This document shows, in pieces, positions 21,785 through 33,344 of a stretch of DNA of 64,000 nucleotides. The position numbers were made by a program, and so were the translations under genes. Numbering within the stretch: the stretch's first letter is position 1; every line of letters starts with the position of its first letter. The stretch comes from Pyrenopolyporus hunteri. Taxonomy: Eukaryota; Ascomycota; Sordariomycetes; Xylariales; Hypoxylaceae. Below the pieces are notes generated by a model, which ran no database searches, was not told the DNA's origin, and saw only the letters and a list, made by a program, of their open reading frames with translations. The stretch spans positions 2,666,001 to 2,730,000 of the forward strand of contig CADCXC010000004.1 in NCBI GenBank assembly GCA_902806595.1, read 5' to 3'.

Positions 21785-24700
21785 TCACACCTCGCTCGGC
21801 TCGCCCTTATCCGTCGCAGTTTGCTTATCCCCCACTGGTTCTTGCTGCGCTCCGCTTGGCCCTGCGGTTCCCTGCCCGACCGTTGGACTAGTGATGCTGT
21901 TCGTCTCGCTGGCCAGTGCACTGCCCTTCGCAGGGCCGCTTCCTGCAAGGGGCACGGCTTTCTTAGAGCCTGAACTGCTGCGCCTGCTCTCGAGACTTTT
22001 GCTGAGAGTTCTACTGACGCCCTCGATACCCCCGTTAGGGCCAAGCTTGGATTTGCCTTTGCTCGAACGACCATGTGAGTGCATGTCAGCAACAGCAGCA
22101 ACGGTATTCGCGGCGACCGTGGACTTTCCAAGTCCGGGCGTGGACGGGGCGCCAGGTTTGTCTTCGTGCGCGTCGATAAGCCACCAGCGCAGGCCATCCG
22201 ATAGATCGAACGGGTTGTCATTTTCGTCACCGGTGTTGACAGAGTCGGTTTCGCCTTCCGACGGAGGAGCAGGGGGAGCCTGTAAGCTCTTGGATAGGTC
22301 GACTACTCGTTCTTGGATGCGAGTTATGCGAGCCACAAGCCACTCGCGACTGCGTAGCCGGTGGCCCTCCTGCTCGCGGAGGAAGAAGTGAGGACATCCA
22401 ACGTTAAAAGCTGCCCAAGCACCCGTTGTTTGATTCCGGGTCGGGAGGAATAACGCTAAGTCTCCCTCCTTGAACTGCTTGAAGGCGATCTTGTCGCGAG
22501 CCTCCTTAGCCGCCTCATGCGCCCGCTCTCGGTAGTTACGGGCGTCCCGTGTCATTTTCCGGGCGGTATGCTCAACCTCTTTCACGCGACGATACATAGT
22601 CTCGGAAAACGCATCGATGTCGAAGTTGCCCGGACCGGCCATGAAAGCTTGGTACTGTTCATCCTCCGTACTCGAATCCTCGGCATTCATCCAATAGAGC
22701 AACTTGAGGTCGGCACTATCAGCGAGAGGGTTGCTTGCTAATGTGACAGAACGTCGTATAGAGGAGCCGGGGTCGGATGAATCGTTCGGATTCTGGGATA
22801 TACGCTCGGACCGTGGAATCTTCTGAATGGTCATTGACCCGTCCTTCCGCGTTACCGAAAAGCCGAGACGCTCGAGGAGCCTGCAGAGCCTCTCGTTCTG
22901 GGTATACAATCGCTGGGTCAGATCTTTTGTACGTCCGTTGCGCACCTCGGATCGACTATTAAGGGCTTCCAACGCGGCGTCGGACGACCGCAACTTCTCC
23001 TGGAACATTCGGACTTCCTCTTCCAGACTGCCCACTTGGGACTGTTTTGACGCCATCTGTTCGGTTAGCTCCGCAACTCTCTTTTCCTCATCTCCCAATT
23101 TCTTGCGCAGAGTCTCGGATCCCGTCTCGCCTTCGGTCATCTTAATTCGGAGTTGGTTGAGTTGCTCTCGGCCGTCGGCCACCTCCATTTCAAGAGTAGC
23201 ACATCTAGTCTTCTCTTTATCTAGCGTCTCACGCAAGTGCACCGCGCTCATTTCTTGGCCGGAGAGTCTCTCTTTCGTAAGTTGCAGCTCAGACTTAACT
23301 TCCTTGACGGTACTCTGGGAAAGCTCTAGATCAGCTTTCATTAGAGAGATATCTTGCTCTAGTGACCTCAATCTCGCTATAGTGTCATTGGATTTCGTAG
23401 CGACGGAATCCATGAGATCTGCAAGGTCTCGAGGAGGCTCTTCCATCGGTGATAATTGGCTGTGAAGCTCTCTGAGTGAGCGTGCGTGCGTTTCCGTGTT
23501 TTCATGGAAGGCTTCAGCCCGCTTATTTAGCTCCTTGATTTTTTCGCGTGCTTCCTTCAGCTCCCTTTCGAGAGATACATTACGTTCTCTCTGAACCCGG
23601 GCTTCGTTACGCAAAAACTCGACCTGCCCCTGTGTCCTTAGAGCCTCGTCTTTCTTCTCTTTGGTGAGACGCTCAACCTCCATCTCAAGGGAATGAAGCT
23701 TCTCATCATACGTCAACTTCTCGTTTTCCCTAGATTCGCCGAAATGCTCGATTTCGTTTTCGGTCTCTTCGAGGTGAGCTTTTAACGCTTTGATTTCGTC
23801 CTCCAAAGACTTTCGCTCCTCCATGAATTCTCTCTTTAGGGCTTCCATATTTTCCAAGAGATCTTGCTTGGTCGAATTGACTTCGTCCATCCGACCCTTC
23901 ATGTGCTCAGCATGCGCATTAGCTTCCTTCTCCAGCGCCGCAGAGCGCTCTCTCTGAGCATTCAGGTCCCCCTCTAGTTGCGCGATGCGATTGAATAGAA
24001 CCTCATTACTCTCAGATGCGATTGATCGCCGACGATCATCGGGCCCACGTGTTGTCTTAATGGAGCTAGTCGATTCGTTCTGCTGGGGTTGGAAGAGGTT
24101 GCCTAAAGGGGACGGTCTTGACGCCTGAGTTTGACGATGTAAGAGATCCTCTAGTCGGCGAATCCGGCTTTCTGCGGTCTTCAGCTTGCTCTCTAACTTG
24201 GACTTATCGCCCTGCAGACTTCGTAGAAGATCGTCGTCCCCACGGATAAGCAAGCCGCTTCTCCCAAGTGCTGCTTCATGAACACTGCCGTTCTTGAAAG
24301 CTTTTAGTCGCTTCGACTGTTGCTTGGTCGGGTTGTTAAGGTCATTTATCAGCTTGGCGATGTCGCCGACGACGGCCGCATCCGCGTTGTATCGTCTTAG
24401 GACTATCAAAAACTCTTCGAGTTCCTGTTTCGTCATCTGAGGCCAAGATTCGTCATCGCCGTGGAGGTTTACCTCAAAACCAAGCACGCTATTCTCCGTC
24501 TTCTCTGGGCCATACGTACTGCCAACCATTTTATGCCACTTTCGACGTCTCTTCAATTCCTCGTCCTGGAATATAGCCATCTCATTCAGCAGCGTCGAAG
24601 AGTCAGTCTTCACCTTCTCCGACCACTCTCTACGTCGTATGGCTTCAGCCACGAACGATGCATACATATAAGGGAGTTGCTGGATGAGGCGCAAGTAGTC

Positions 24701-26021
24701 GAAAGTGGTCATTTCCTCCTCCCCTTGGTTAATAGCATTTATCTGAGTCTTGGCACTATGATGTAAGCTAGTGATTTCTGCAATCTTGCGCATGAAGGTG
24801 AGGGAATCGGCAGCAATTCCATTACGTGTTTGAGTAGCGTAACGAAGCATCTCGTCCATCTCAGCGGCTCGGTTTTGGATGCTTGGCAAGAGTTGTTTGG
24901 TGTGATTAACGGCCGTTTTCGAGGCCTGCGGAACGTCTTTCACTTGGTTGGTATAGGACAGGGTAGCTTGGTAGTCCGTATCGACTTTCCTCGCAACCGC
25001 TTCGATGTCCTCCAATAACTGACTACAGTCATGCGTTTGCCTTATTACCGAGCGACCTATTAGTTTGTTAAACTCTTGGATTAGATCTTCATTGTCGTGA
25101 TACATCCTGTCCATTGTCTTATCCAACTCAGAAATCTTATTATTGAACTTTCGTAGAGATGTAGCAGCTAGCTTCCCGGCTTTCCGCGTCGGCTCAGGGT
25201 CGATGAGATCCTCCAGAGTCGCCTGGCGAGGCTTTCGTACGTCTTGACCTGTCATGAAGCGTACCATGGCTGGGGAGATGGTAATACTCCGTGCTAAGTC
25301 AAGGTAGCGCTCCCAGTTGGAAGCCAGGTTGGTGTACTCATCTTGAGTGGGAGTCGCCCATTTCTTGAGCTCCGCGTGTTTCGGATATATCAACTTGACG
25401 ACCCCGTCGAGGTTTGCTACGGCAGCCTCGAGACATTTCAGCATGATCTCGATCTCGCTAAACCGTGCCTGCGCGGTGTCGGCCATAACAGCACAGTCTT
25501 CCACCACCTTCAACGCCCAGTCGCGACGCCTTCTGAATAGATCTTGCCATGACTGTAACGAGTGGGTATTTTCGATCGAGTTGGGCGGTGAAGATACGGT
25601 ATATCGCTTGGGAACGGGCAACTCGGAGATAAGAGCGTTAGAGGCGCCGGGCGAAGAAGCCTGGGTTATGCGGATGTCGTAAACGTATATCTCTTTCTAA
25701 CCAGAACGTCAGCTAAGAGCCTCAAGAGAAGGAAGCGGACGAACCTCGGATTGTATGGTCTGGATCTTGACGGTTTTGCCTTGCGACGAAAGGGCAACAA
25801 TGTTCTGGACGGGAATGGAACTATGCCGGGCCACCCAGGCCTTGAAATCATCTAGGCTACGTGAAAGAAATACAAGCCGTTAGTCATGATATGCGGACTC
25901 GGTAGGCTGCATGTGCCTAGTCATTATCTAACTAGCGGGATACGTACGATGAGAACTGAGAGGTATCGACCTGCAGGCGCTGGCCCGTATGGGCGATCAA
26001 CACCTGCGTCTGCGTCGCCAT
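21785..26021 (-). CDS. ATG11: Autophagy-related protein 11, selective-autophagy scaffold
   Basis: Exons 26021-25948, 25856-25745 and 25696-21785 give 1365 residues, close to the family size in filamentous fungi. The N-terminus MATQTQVLIAHTGQRLQVDT followed by LDDFKAWVARHSSIP is the ubiquitin-like start of fungal ATG11. Residues about 90-550 are helical, and from about 550 to 1000 there are long heptad-rich coiled coils. The C-terminal ATG11 domain includes FKEGDLALFLPTRNQTTG, WAAFNVGCPHFFLRE and NPFDLSDGLRWWLIDAHED (near 1140-1270). A Ser/Gly-rich tail ends the protein. ATG11 binds cargo receptors and organises the phagophore assembly site during pexophagy, mitophagy and related pathways. It is divergent with the CENP-H-like gene across about 900 bases. 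Confidence 0.95.
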
Positions 26022-26927
26022 GGTCTATACCATCCATCCCCTGAAAGAATGAAAGAGGAAGGATGCGACAACGAGGTATGCTGTATGCTGTTCTGTGTTA
26101 GTCGATACCGCTAAGTGTGAGGACTCGGGCGACGATGAGCTATTAGGCGTAGAGGTTGTAGGTAAGTGATAAATAGGTACCGATAAAATAAATAAGATGG
26201 AATACGAAGCTCTATCTACCCGTATCGGAGCTCAACGTCAGCTGGCAGACGGTCAGGCGCCGCTAACACACATAAGGCTTCCATCTTCTGACTTCACTGT
26301 AATTCGTCACCGGGGGCCCATAATTACGACCGGGATCCCGTGCTTAATAATTTACCTCATACGGTATAATACGCTAGGTACTTGGGTACCTATCTTACAG
26401 CCTGAGTGGGTTCACCTCTGACGGAAACATACACGCCTCCTTAGATGATTATGCCCCGACCCAGACACCTAACGGGTATATATAGATACCTAGGTAGGTA
26501 TGTAGTGATATAACGCAAAAGGGGAGACATCATTATTACATGTCTATAAAAGCAAGATCAATTTAGTAGAGCCTATTTCTATCTGGTACAGCACCATGGA
26601 AACTCCGCATTTTATTTATCCTAGGTATTTAGAGTTAAGTTGTTGTGTTATGATTTTGACTTTTTGTTCTCTGTAAAGGCGTAACGGTAGGGGTGTGACG
26701 CCCAATGCCAGCGCGTGAAAAGTCAAGCCACACGATCGATCCCCGATAAGTTCAGCCACATCAGGTAAAAGCAATACACCCAATCACAAGAAACGCGGTT
26801 ACAGTAGAGGTCTTGCAAGTCACGAAAGCAAAGGAGAGGTCCGTTTAAGGATCAAATAAAGACCCTCTCACACGGTCGTATTCTTTCAAAGTCTTTATAT
26901 CTATCGGGTACGCTATTTGCGGGAACA
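26022..26927. promoter_or_regulatory. Divergent promoter region, ATG11 and CENP-H-like gene
   Basis: Both genes start outward from this 900-base stretch. TACCTAGGTAGG-type repeats lie at about 26377-26392 and 26487-26502. CCAAT-like text (CCAAT at about 26782) is present, but no binding site can be assigned with confidence. No gene seen. Confidence 0.4.
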
Positions 26928-27740
26928 ATGGAAGATGAAGCAACTTACACCCCAACGCCACTGCTTCTATCAGACGATGAAAGGCGAATATTGGAATTGC
27001 ACGACCGTCTTCAGCAGCTCCAACTAGAGATCGCTCTACTAACTGCTCAGAAGAATTATGATCCGGGTCGGTCCTATACTACCGGGCTATCGATTACACA
27101 TCTAATCTAACAACTGCTAGATACAAGTCCGCCTACAGAAGAAGGGAGTGTAGAAGCAGCACAAAAGGCGCTTCTAGACTCGAGATCTAGATATGTTCTC
27201 CGCAACCAAGTAGTAGAGAGCGTCGTGACCGCCAATCCGATCCTACAGGCGGTGCACAACGGAACGAAGGCATCTCCAATAGAAAGGTATGACGGGAAAT
27301 TACGCGTGATATTCTCCACTTCTTCGTTTCTAACCTTGAGCCCGTGATCCTTTAGAGATTTGCTTCCCGTCCTAGAACAACGCGACCAGTCATCCTCGAC
27401 TCTCGCGCTTCAATCCACGGAGCTACGCGCGCTGCTCGACGAGATAACAGAGGTGGAGAGCCAGAGCCTACGCCTCGGGCGTGAGAATGTGGATCTGGCG
27501 TCCCGGCTGCTCGAGCTAGCCGATCAGACGGATCGGAGCAAGACGGAGGCCATCCAGATGGACCCGAGATTGGCGGCTGAGATCACGCAGTTAGAGGGAC
27601 AGGTCAGATTAAGTAGGCAGAGATGGCGGGTATTGAAAGGTACCGCGAGCGCGGTAGTGGCCGGCAGCGGAGTTGACTGGTCGAGGGACGCCCAGCTGAG
27701 GGATATTGTTCTCGATCCCGAAGACGAAGATGAAGTGTAA
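26928..27740 (+). CDS. CENP-H-like inner kinetochore protein
   Basis: Exons 26928-27066, 27121-27286 and 27356-27740 join to 229 residues. It is mostly helical: RILELHDRLQQLQLEIALLT near 25-45, then DLLPVLEQRDQSS and a coiled coil (LRALLDEITEVESQSLRL to SRLLELADQ). The C-terminus RWRVLKGTASAVVAGSGVDW continuing into SRDAQLRDIVLDPED corresponds to the conserved end of CENP-H (human form ends ...NWAEDPALKEIVL), known as Fta3 in fission yeast. CENP-H is part of the constitutive centromere network that links CENP-A chromatin to the outer kinetochore. The assignment rests on the C-terminal motif and the coiled coil; another coiled-coil kinetochore subunit is possible. The first intron has a weak GTCGGT donor but a clear CTAAC branch and restores the frame. 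Confidence 0.65.
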
Positions 27741-30700
27741 CTAGGACGTCAGACATTATTTTGATGGGGAAAGAAATATTATGATACCCATATTCAAGAG
27801 TAAACCTGCTATAATACTGAAACGACCACAACTTTTCACCATATTAAAAAGGTACAATGTTTTTGAAGTGTTCCTCTTCGGAGTTACGGGAATATATATC
27901 GAGACCCTGAAAATCGTCGCGTGGACGTCTCAAGCCCAACATAGAATGTCCCGTCATTCCGAGGTATCCTTATCTACCTACATATGTACCTATATTCAGG
28001 CTGGCCACAAGCCGATTTCTCAGTAGAATAGGTGCATCCGTTCCTGATCGATAGGGCTTAGCGCGGTCAGTCTCTGGCCGAAGTTGGCAATAATCACGTG
28101 GAAATCATCTATTTTAAGACCCCACCATGTGGAAACGGCGCGTAGAACGATGTAGGCTTCATGCAGGGTAGATAAGGTATGGAGGGGTATTCATTTGGGA
28201 GGAAGCCCTTATTGCATGAGATTTATACCCTCTGTATTCCGGGAAGAAAACTTGGAAGTGTGATTCTACGAAACAAACCGTGCTTTAAATAGACGGTGGG
28301 ATCACCATCTGCGTACCTTAAGTATACGATACACACACGGCCTGATCAGGTAGATAAAATAGCGCCTACCATTTGACTCGGCTTCGTGTTTTGGACTCCT
28401 CTGGAAGTCTCGAGCTAGCCATGTACGTAAGGTTGTTTTTGCTTTGCCGGAAATCAAGGCGTGATTTTGCCACGGCACTGTCTATTACCTAGGTAGGTAC
28501 TTAGGTAGGTATGTGTTATATTTACAGTATAGTGGAGAAGACGCGAAGAGGGAAAAGAAATCTCATCATCGTTATCTACTATCTACCTACATATGTATGC
28601 TAGCCCTGGACTAGTACCAAGGGCACAGTGTATGATACCTAGTTCATATGGATCCATTCCATACCCTCTTCTTTCTCTTTTTTTTTTCTTTTCTTTCCCC
28701 TTGCCTCTTCTCTTCTTGGTGTAGCGCTGTCCCGTGGTACCTGACTGATTTTCGGCCTCGATGATTTTGGCTTAGGTAGCAAGACATCTGATGCCTCACA
28801 ACCAGGAATGAGAGACAACGTTCCGGCTTATCGCTGATAAAAGCAGCACGCTTGACCGACCAGGGCTTGAACCAAAGTCCCAAGACCCAAAATATTATGC
28901 AATTAATCCCGTCCGGAATAGCGCGGAGCCTGTTCTCTCACATGTGCACCTTACGACGGCCTACACAAGTACGTGGGCATATTCATGCAGCTCACCTCAG
29001 TTGCTGCATGTACCTACATACGTTTGAGCCTTATCCTGTAGGGGGCCACAGTTATGAAGGGTCCTGAGCGACCCTTGAATAAACGTTCTTACCACATCCC
29101 TCGTGGGTTTATACTAGCAATAGTTGTCTACTGTGGATCGCAAGTCTTCATGGGTGTATTGCGAATGCTTGTCGATAATGCGTCTCGATAATATGGTGGT
29201 ACAGCTCCAAATCTGTGCGACAAACTTGCATCGCTCAAATTGCTACAACGAAAGGAGACAGGAGCCCTTGGATAATGGGTGAGCTCGAGCATGGAAGTTG
29301 GTCTACGGGACTCTGCGGAGCGGTGTTACGCCGGTGCAACAACCAGGATGACTGGGTATGCGAAAACTCGGAATCATTGGTGGGTAGGCCAGCTGCGTTG
29401 ATATTTGCCTGTGTAAACGAATTCCGTTTGTGACATCCCCTAGCCAGGTACTATCCTTTAGGAATATCGTGCGCGTGTGGATGATTTACGCGATCGGTAA
29501 CCATAGTTGTGAGTAATGCTCATAGACAATATCCAATAATCTATTAGGCTTGCCAGACTACATTATTGTAAATGACCGAGCGATGGGATGGATGCGAGTG
29601 ATGAGATGCGGGCCTCGCAAGTCTAGATTACCCAGCACTTTAGAATACGAACGAGACAGTCATAAAACAGCCGGAAATGATAGAACAATAACTTAAAAAA
29701 AAAAAAAGTGTTCAGAAAAAGATAGAAGGTCAAATGAAATCGTGTAATCCGATTGATTGAGCGCCCTAGTTGATAGGGAGGGCGGGATGCGAAAGAAAGG
29801 GGAGAGGGCAGAGAAATGGGCGTAGGGAGGGGAGAGGGGGGCCGTCAGACTCCCAGAACTGCAGCTGGAATTTTCGTGTGGTGGTAAATCAGCTGCAAAG
29901 AACCAGGCCACGCAAAGGACATTAAAAAAAAGAGACCACCTACCAGGGGGGGTTAAGCATTGATAGGATGGATGTAAGAATTACAATACAGGGAATGTAC
30001 ACTCGCACTAACAAGGAGCTGCAAGGTACTTCCAACCTTTAGCGTACAACAGGTACATACGGTACATAGCTGTAGTGTAGGTGCATAGCGTGCATACATG
30101 TACATATTGTACAGCCTGCGCGTACTAGCTATGTCTGTATGAGAGTTGTACCTCGTCTATGCTCCAGCCCAGCTTTTGTGGTCTCCTTATACACCCCTTT
30201 CGACGGTCTTAATAAGCTCCTACGGACATACTTCTATAAGTATCACCTAACAGAAAAATCTGCGTACGCGCTGATCCTTCCTTTTCATGAGACAAATGTA
30301 TATAAGGGTACGGCTGAAGTGTAGGACGCAGGGTTGTAGTAGCATGTCGATGTTTATGTCAAACTATATAGTTACCTACGTTGAATCATTGACGTGGTAA
30401 CAGAACCGGCTTTGTCTTGGTGTTTATGGTCATTTTAGGAATAGAAGCAAGGTTATTACATAACCTTATGTAGTGATTAAGCGTTGATTCTCGAAGCATT
30501 GACCCAAAAAAGAAGAAAATGAACGAGAAAAATGAACATGGCCACCACTCCTACAATACCTCATAAGGTACACAGTATCAGATATCAGGCTAAAACTTGG
30601 TAGGGGCAGATTGTCCTATACCTGAGTCCTTCCCCCTTTTCGTCTTAGTCTATTCTATCCAGCATCACCTATTCCGGTGTTATCGATCGGAGAACCTGCC

Positions 30701-31716
30701 ACCATTTACTATGGTGCTTTCATTGGAACTTGAAGGGGATAATAGGAGGCGGGAGGATATTACCACCAGTCACTACATACATAGACACACGTAAAAAAGG
30801 TGATAAGGTAGGCCAAGCACGATACTCTCGTGTTAGATTAGACATGACATAGGTACTTTGCTATATTCTACTCCCATTTACAAAAAGAAACGGGATCAAC
30901 AAAATACATTAGCTGCCGCCGTGAATGATAGATGAGTGGAGGTTTAAAGGAGGAAGAGAGAAAAAAAAAATAGATGCCCTATAAGGCGAGGAAGAAAAAA
31001 GCGAACGATTGAAGGGAGCGAGGTAAGTGAGTGATACAGTAATAACAAGACAACATAACGACATGCCCTTCCGTCCTCTATGATGCGGACCCTTTTACAT
31101 ACATCCAGTCCTACCTAAGTAGGTACTTGTAATGTAGGTCGTACGCACTATGTTCTCTACCTACCCTACGTACATACATACATGTAAGGTAGGCACGTAT
31201 CCATGTACGTACCTATATTGATACATGTAGTACTTATTTCGCAGCTGGAGGTGGCTCATACAGTACAAGCAGCACCGTTACCCTCCTTCCTTGTATTGTG
31301 CTGATTGCAACGCCCGGGACTGCTAGTGCGCACTAGGTAGTAAGTACCTCGCCTACTAAATTTGGGTAGTCGAGGTACGAGCCAACCAAGCCAGCCCACA
31401 CGCGAAGTACGTTGACCAGAGAACGCCAGTGGTTACTACCACCTGCTTCCAGGGCCTGGGGGCTTGCTGCTGCTACATACTACTCTCTCTCTGACTCTTC
31501 CTGCTCGCTCCCTTTTATGGCTACCTCCCCTTTTTTTTTCCTTGCAGTCCCCTTACCACCTTCAGGTTATGTAGGTATGTACCCAGGTATGTAGGTAGGG
31601 TATGTAAGTCTGTAGGTATATACCTAGGTACCTGGGTCTGTAGGTGGTTGTATGTACTCGACTCTTGTACTCCATTCTATTAATTAAGTTGACTCCCGTC
31701 TGTAGGCAGGTACATA

Positions 31717-31788
31717 CTGTACCTAGCTCTGTACCCAGCTCCGTACCTAGCTCTGTACCTAGTTCTGTACCTAGCTCAGTACCTAGCT
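31717..31788. repeat. 12-bp tandem repeat, six units
   Basis: Six head-to-tail copies of CTGTACCTAGCT with one or two changes each (unit 2 CTGTACCCAGCT, unit 3 CCGTACCTAGCT, unit 4 CTGTACCTAGTT, unit 6 CAGTACCTAGCT). The unit contains the GTACCTAG core of the dispersed repeats of this genome, so the array may have grown from one of them. The PSSV-type peptide it encodes in one frame is not part of a credible gene. Confidence 0.9.
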
Positions 31789-31953
31789 TCTACACTTATG
31801 GTCTGTTGCCCGCTTTGCCCGCTTTTTGGTGCAGACCCCCCTCCCTCTTTCGCACCTTTCGCACCCTCCCTTAGAAATTGGGGCAGTCTCAAGTCTGGCT
31901 CTTGCACACAATCACCCACGCGCAGTAAAAAGGCAGTAGGCCAACGCTCCCCC

Positions 31954-32054
31954 CATACAAATTTCCCTCTCTTCTCCCTCATACAAATCTCCCACCAAAA
32001 TCGTCTCCCATACAAACGCCGCCTACACTCAACCTCAATACTTACCCATACAAA
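31954..32054 (+). promoter_or_regulatory. Four CATACAAA repeats upstream of NHP6
   Basis: CATACAAA occurs at 31954-31961, 31980-31987, 32009-32016 and 32047-32054, each within C/T-rich text and mostly preceded by CC. The spacing is 26, 29 and 38 bases. They lie 680-780 bases before the NHP6 start codon and may be protein-binding sites of its promoter; this is inference. Confidence 0.4.
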
Positions 32055-32733
32055 TTGTGAGTACCTCTATTTCTATGGCAATGCACTGCAAACTTCAAGT
32101 CACCTCAACACCACATCCTTACATTGCGCGCATCGAGCCGCCTCGTCGTCGTCAATTCGATCCGGCACAGATGCAGCATCAATTTTCTTGCTTTGCATCG
32201 TCGCTGGTCGTTTTTTTGAAGCTGTTATACGGCTTCTCTTGACATTGGCGCTTGCACGGGGCTCTTGCGAGCGCATCTATCAGATTTCCCTAGTCCACCC
32301 TGCATTTTAGACAGGACGATTCCGCTGACTGCGATTGCGCACAACAGCTCCGTCCACCACAACATCGCTATCGAATTGCTCGAGAAAGTTCCAAGGTATG
32401 CATCTGGGTCTACTTGGCTCGATTCCGAGCTTCAAGACGCGATTTTTACGCGTTGGCGGTCGCAATTGCATTTGCGACAGCAGCCCATCGCATTCAATCA
32501 ACCGTGCATCACCTCACCTACGCCTTATCCATCTGCCCCTCATTCGCAGCTATTCAAGCTGTCGCGCAACTGGAACAACCAACAAATCATGCCTCTTTGC
32601 GCTCGCCTTCACAACCCTACCGCACCACACTCACTCCTCCCTCCGCTCCCGCTCTCGAGTACTTCTGAGTACTCCTTCGTCTGTCCGAACCCTACAAAGG
32701 CTAACAGCTTGCTTGATTAGAACTACATTCACA

Positions 32734-33344
32734 ATGCCCAAGGAAGCAACTAAGCGCGGTAAGGCCGGAAAGGTTGAGAAGAGAAAGGGCAAGAAGGGTA
32801 AGTCTCTATGCCACACATTTATCGCATACCCGTCGCGCAACATATTCTATCGCTACGTCTATTTCGCATCGCTCTATGCTGGGCCACGACTGCCCCGGCA
32901 GAGTTGTAACGCTCTAGAAATATCGGCTAGCCTTGATATTGTCGCCATTAGCCTCTCAGCCCGTTCACGCGCACTATACACATTCACTAACCTGCCGCCC
33001 CTAGACCCCAATGCTCCCAAGCGTGGTCTCTCAGCCTACATGTTCTTCGCCAACGAGCAACGAGAGAACGTCCGCGATGAGAACCCTGGCATCTCGTTCG
33101 GTAAGCTTCGCCGATATCTGACCGTATAACGCTCGCTCCTAACCATGTCGCAGGCCAGGTCGGCAAGATCCTAGGTGAACGATGGAAGGCTCTGAACGAC
33201 AAGCAGCGTGCACCCTACGAAGCCAAGGCCGCCGCCGACAAGAAGCGATACGAAGACGAGAAGCAAGCCTACCAGGTGAGTTGCTGATGAGCTTCCCCTT
33301 GATAAGCAGTGCTGAACGTAGCTGATTAGGCCGAATCCGATTAG
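32734..33344 (+). CDS. NHP6: Non-histone chromosomal protein, HMG-box (Nhp6)
   Basis: Exons 32734-32797, 33005-33100, 33154-33275 and 33330-33344 give 98 residues, the usual size of Nhp6. A basic N-terminal arm (MPKEATKRGKAGKVEKRKGK) leads into the HMG box: DPNAPKRGLSAYMFFANEQR, NPGISFGQVGKILGERWKAL and PYEAKAAADKKRYEDEKQAY. The last exon adds only AESD. Nhp6 bends DNA in the minor groove and helps FACT and transcription complexes on chromatin. The first intron is 207 bases, long for this window. All splice joins fall where homologues continue without a break. Confidence 0.93.

Larger units (their letters stand above)
27741..32733. other. Gene-poor region, 5 kb, ending in the NHP6 promoter
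   Basis: No coding gene supported; all open frames are short and lack motifs. TACCTAGGTAGG-type repeats lie at about 28486-28512, 31110-31215 and 31560-31640. Pyrimidine tracts occur at 28665-28700 and 31525-31545, and A-runs at 29695-29707 and 30961-30970. From about 31800 to 32733 the sequence is CT-rich, as in long leaders of highly expressed fungal genes, and probably includes the NHP6 5' UTR. A 5' UTR intron or a non-coding RNA could lie here but cannot be shown. Confidence 0.5.

Noticed and set aside
21606..22391. 261-codon plus-strand open frame
   Set aside because: Antisense shadow of the ATG11 3' end.
31644..31874. Open frame with repeated PSSV units
   Set aside because: The units come from the 12-base tandem repeat; no start context or conserved text on either side.
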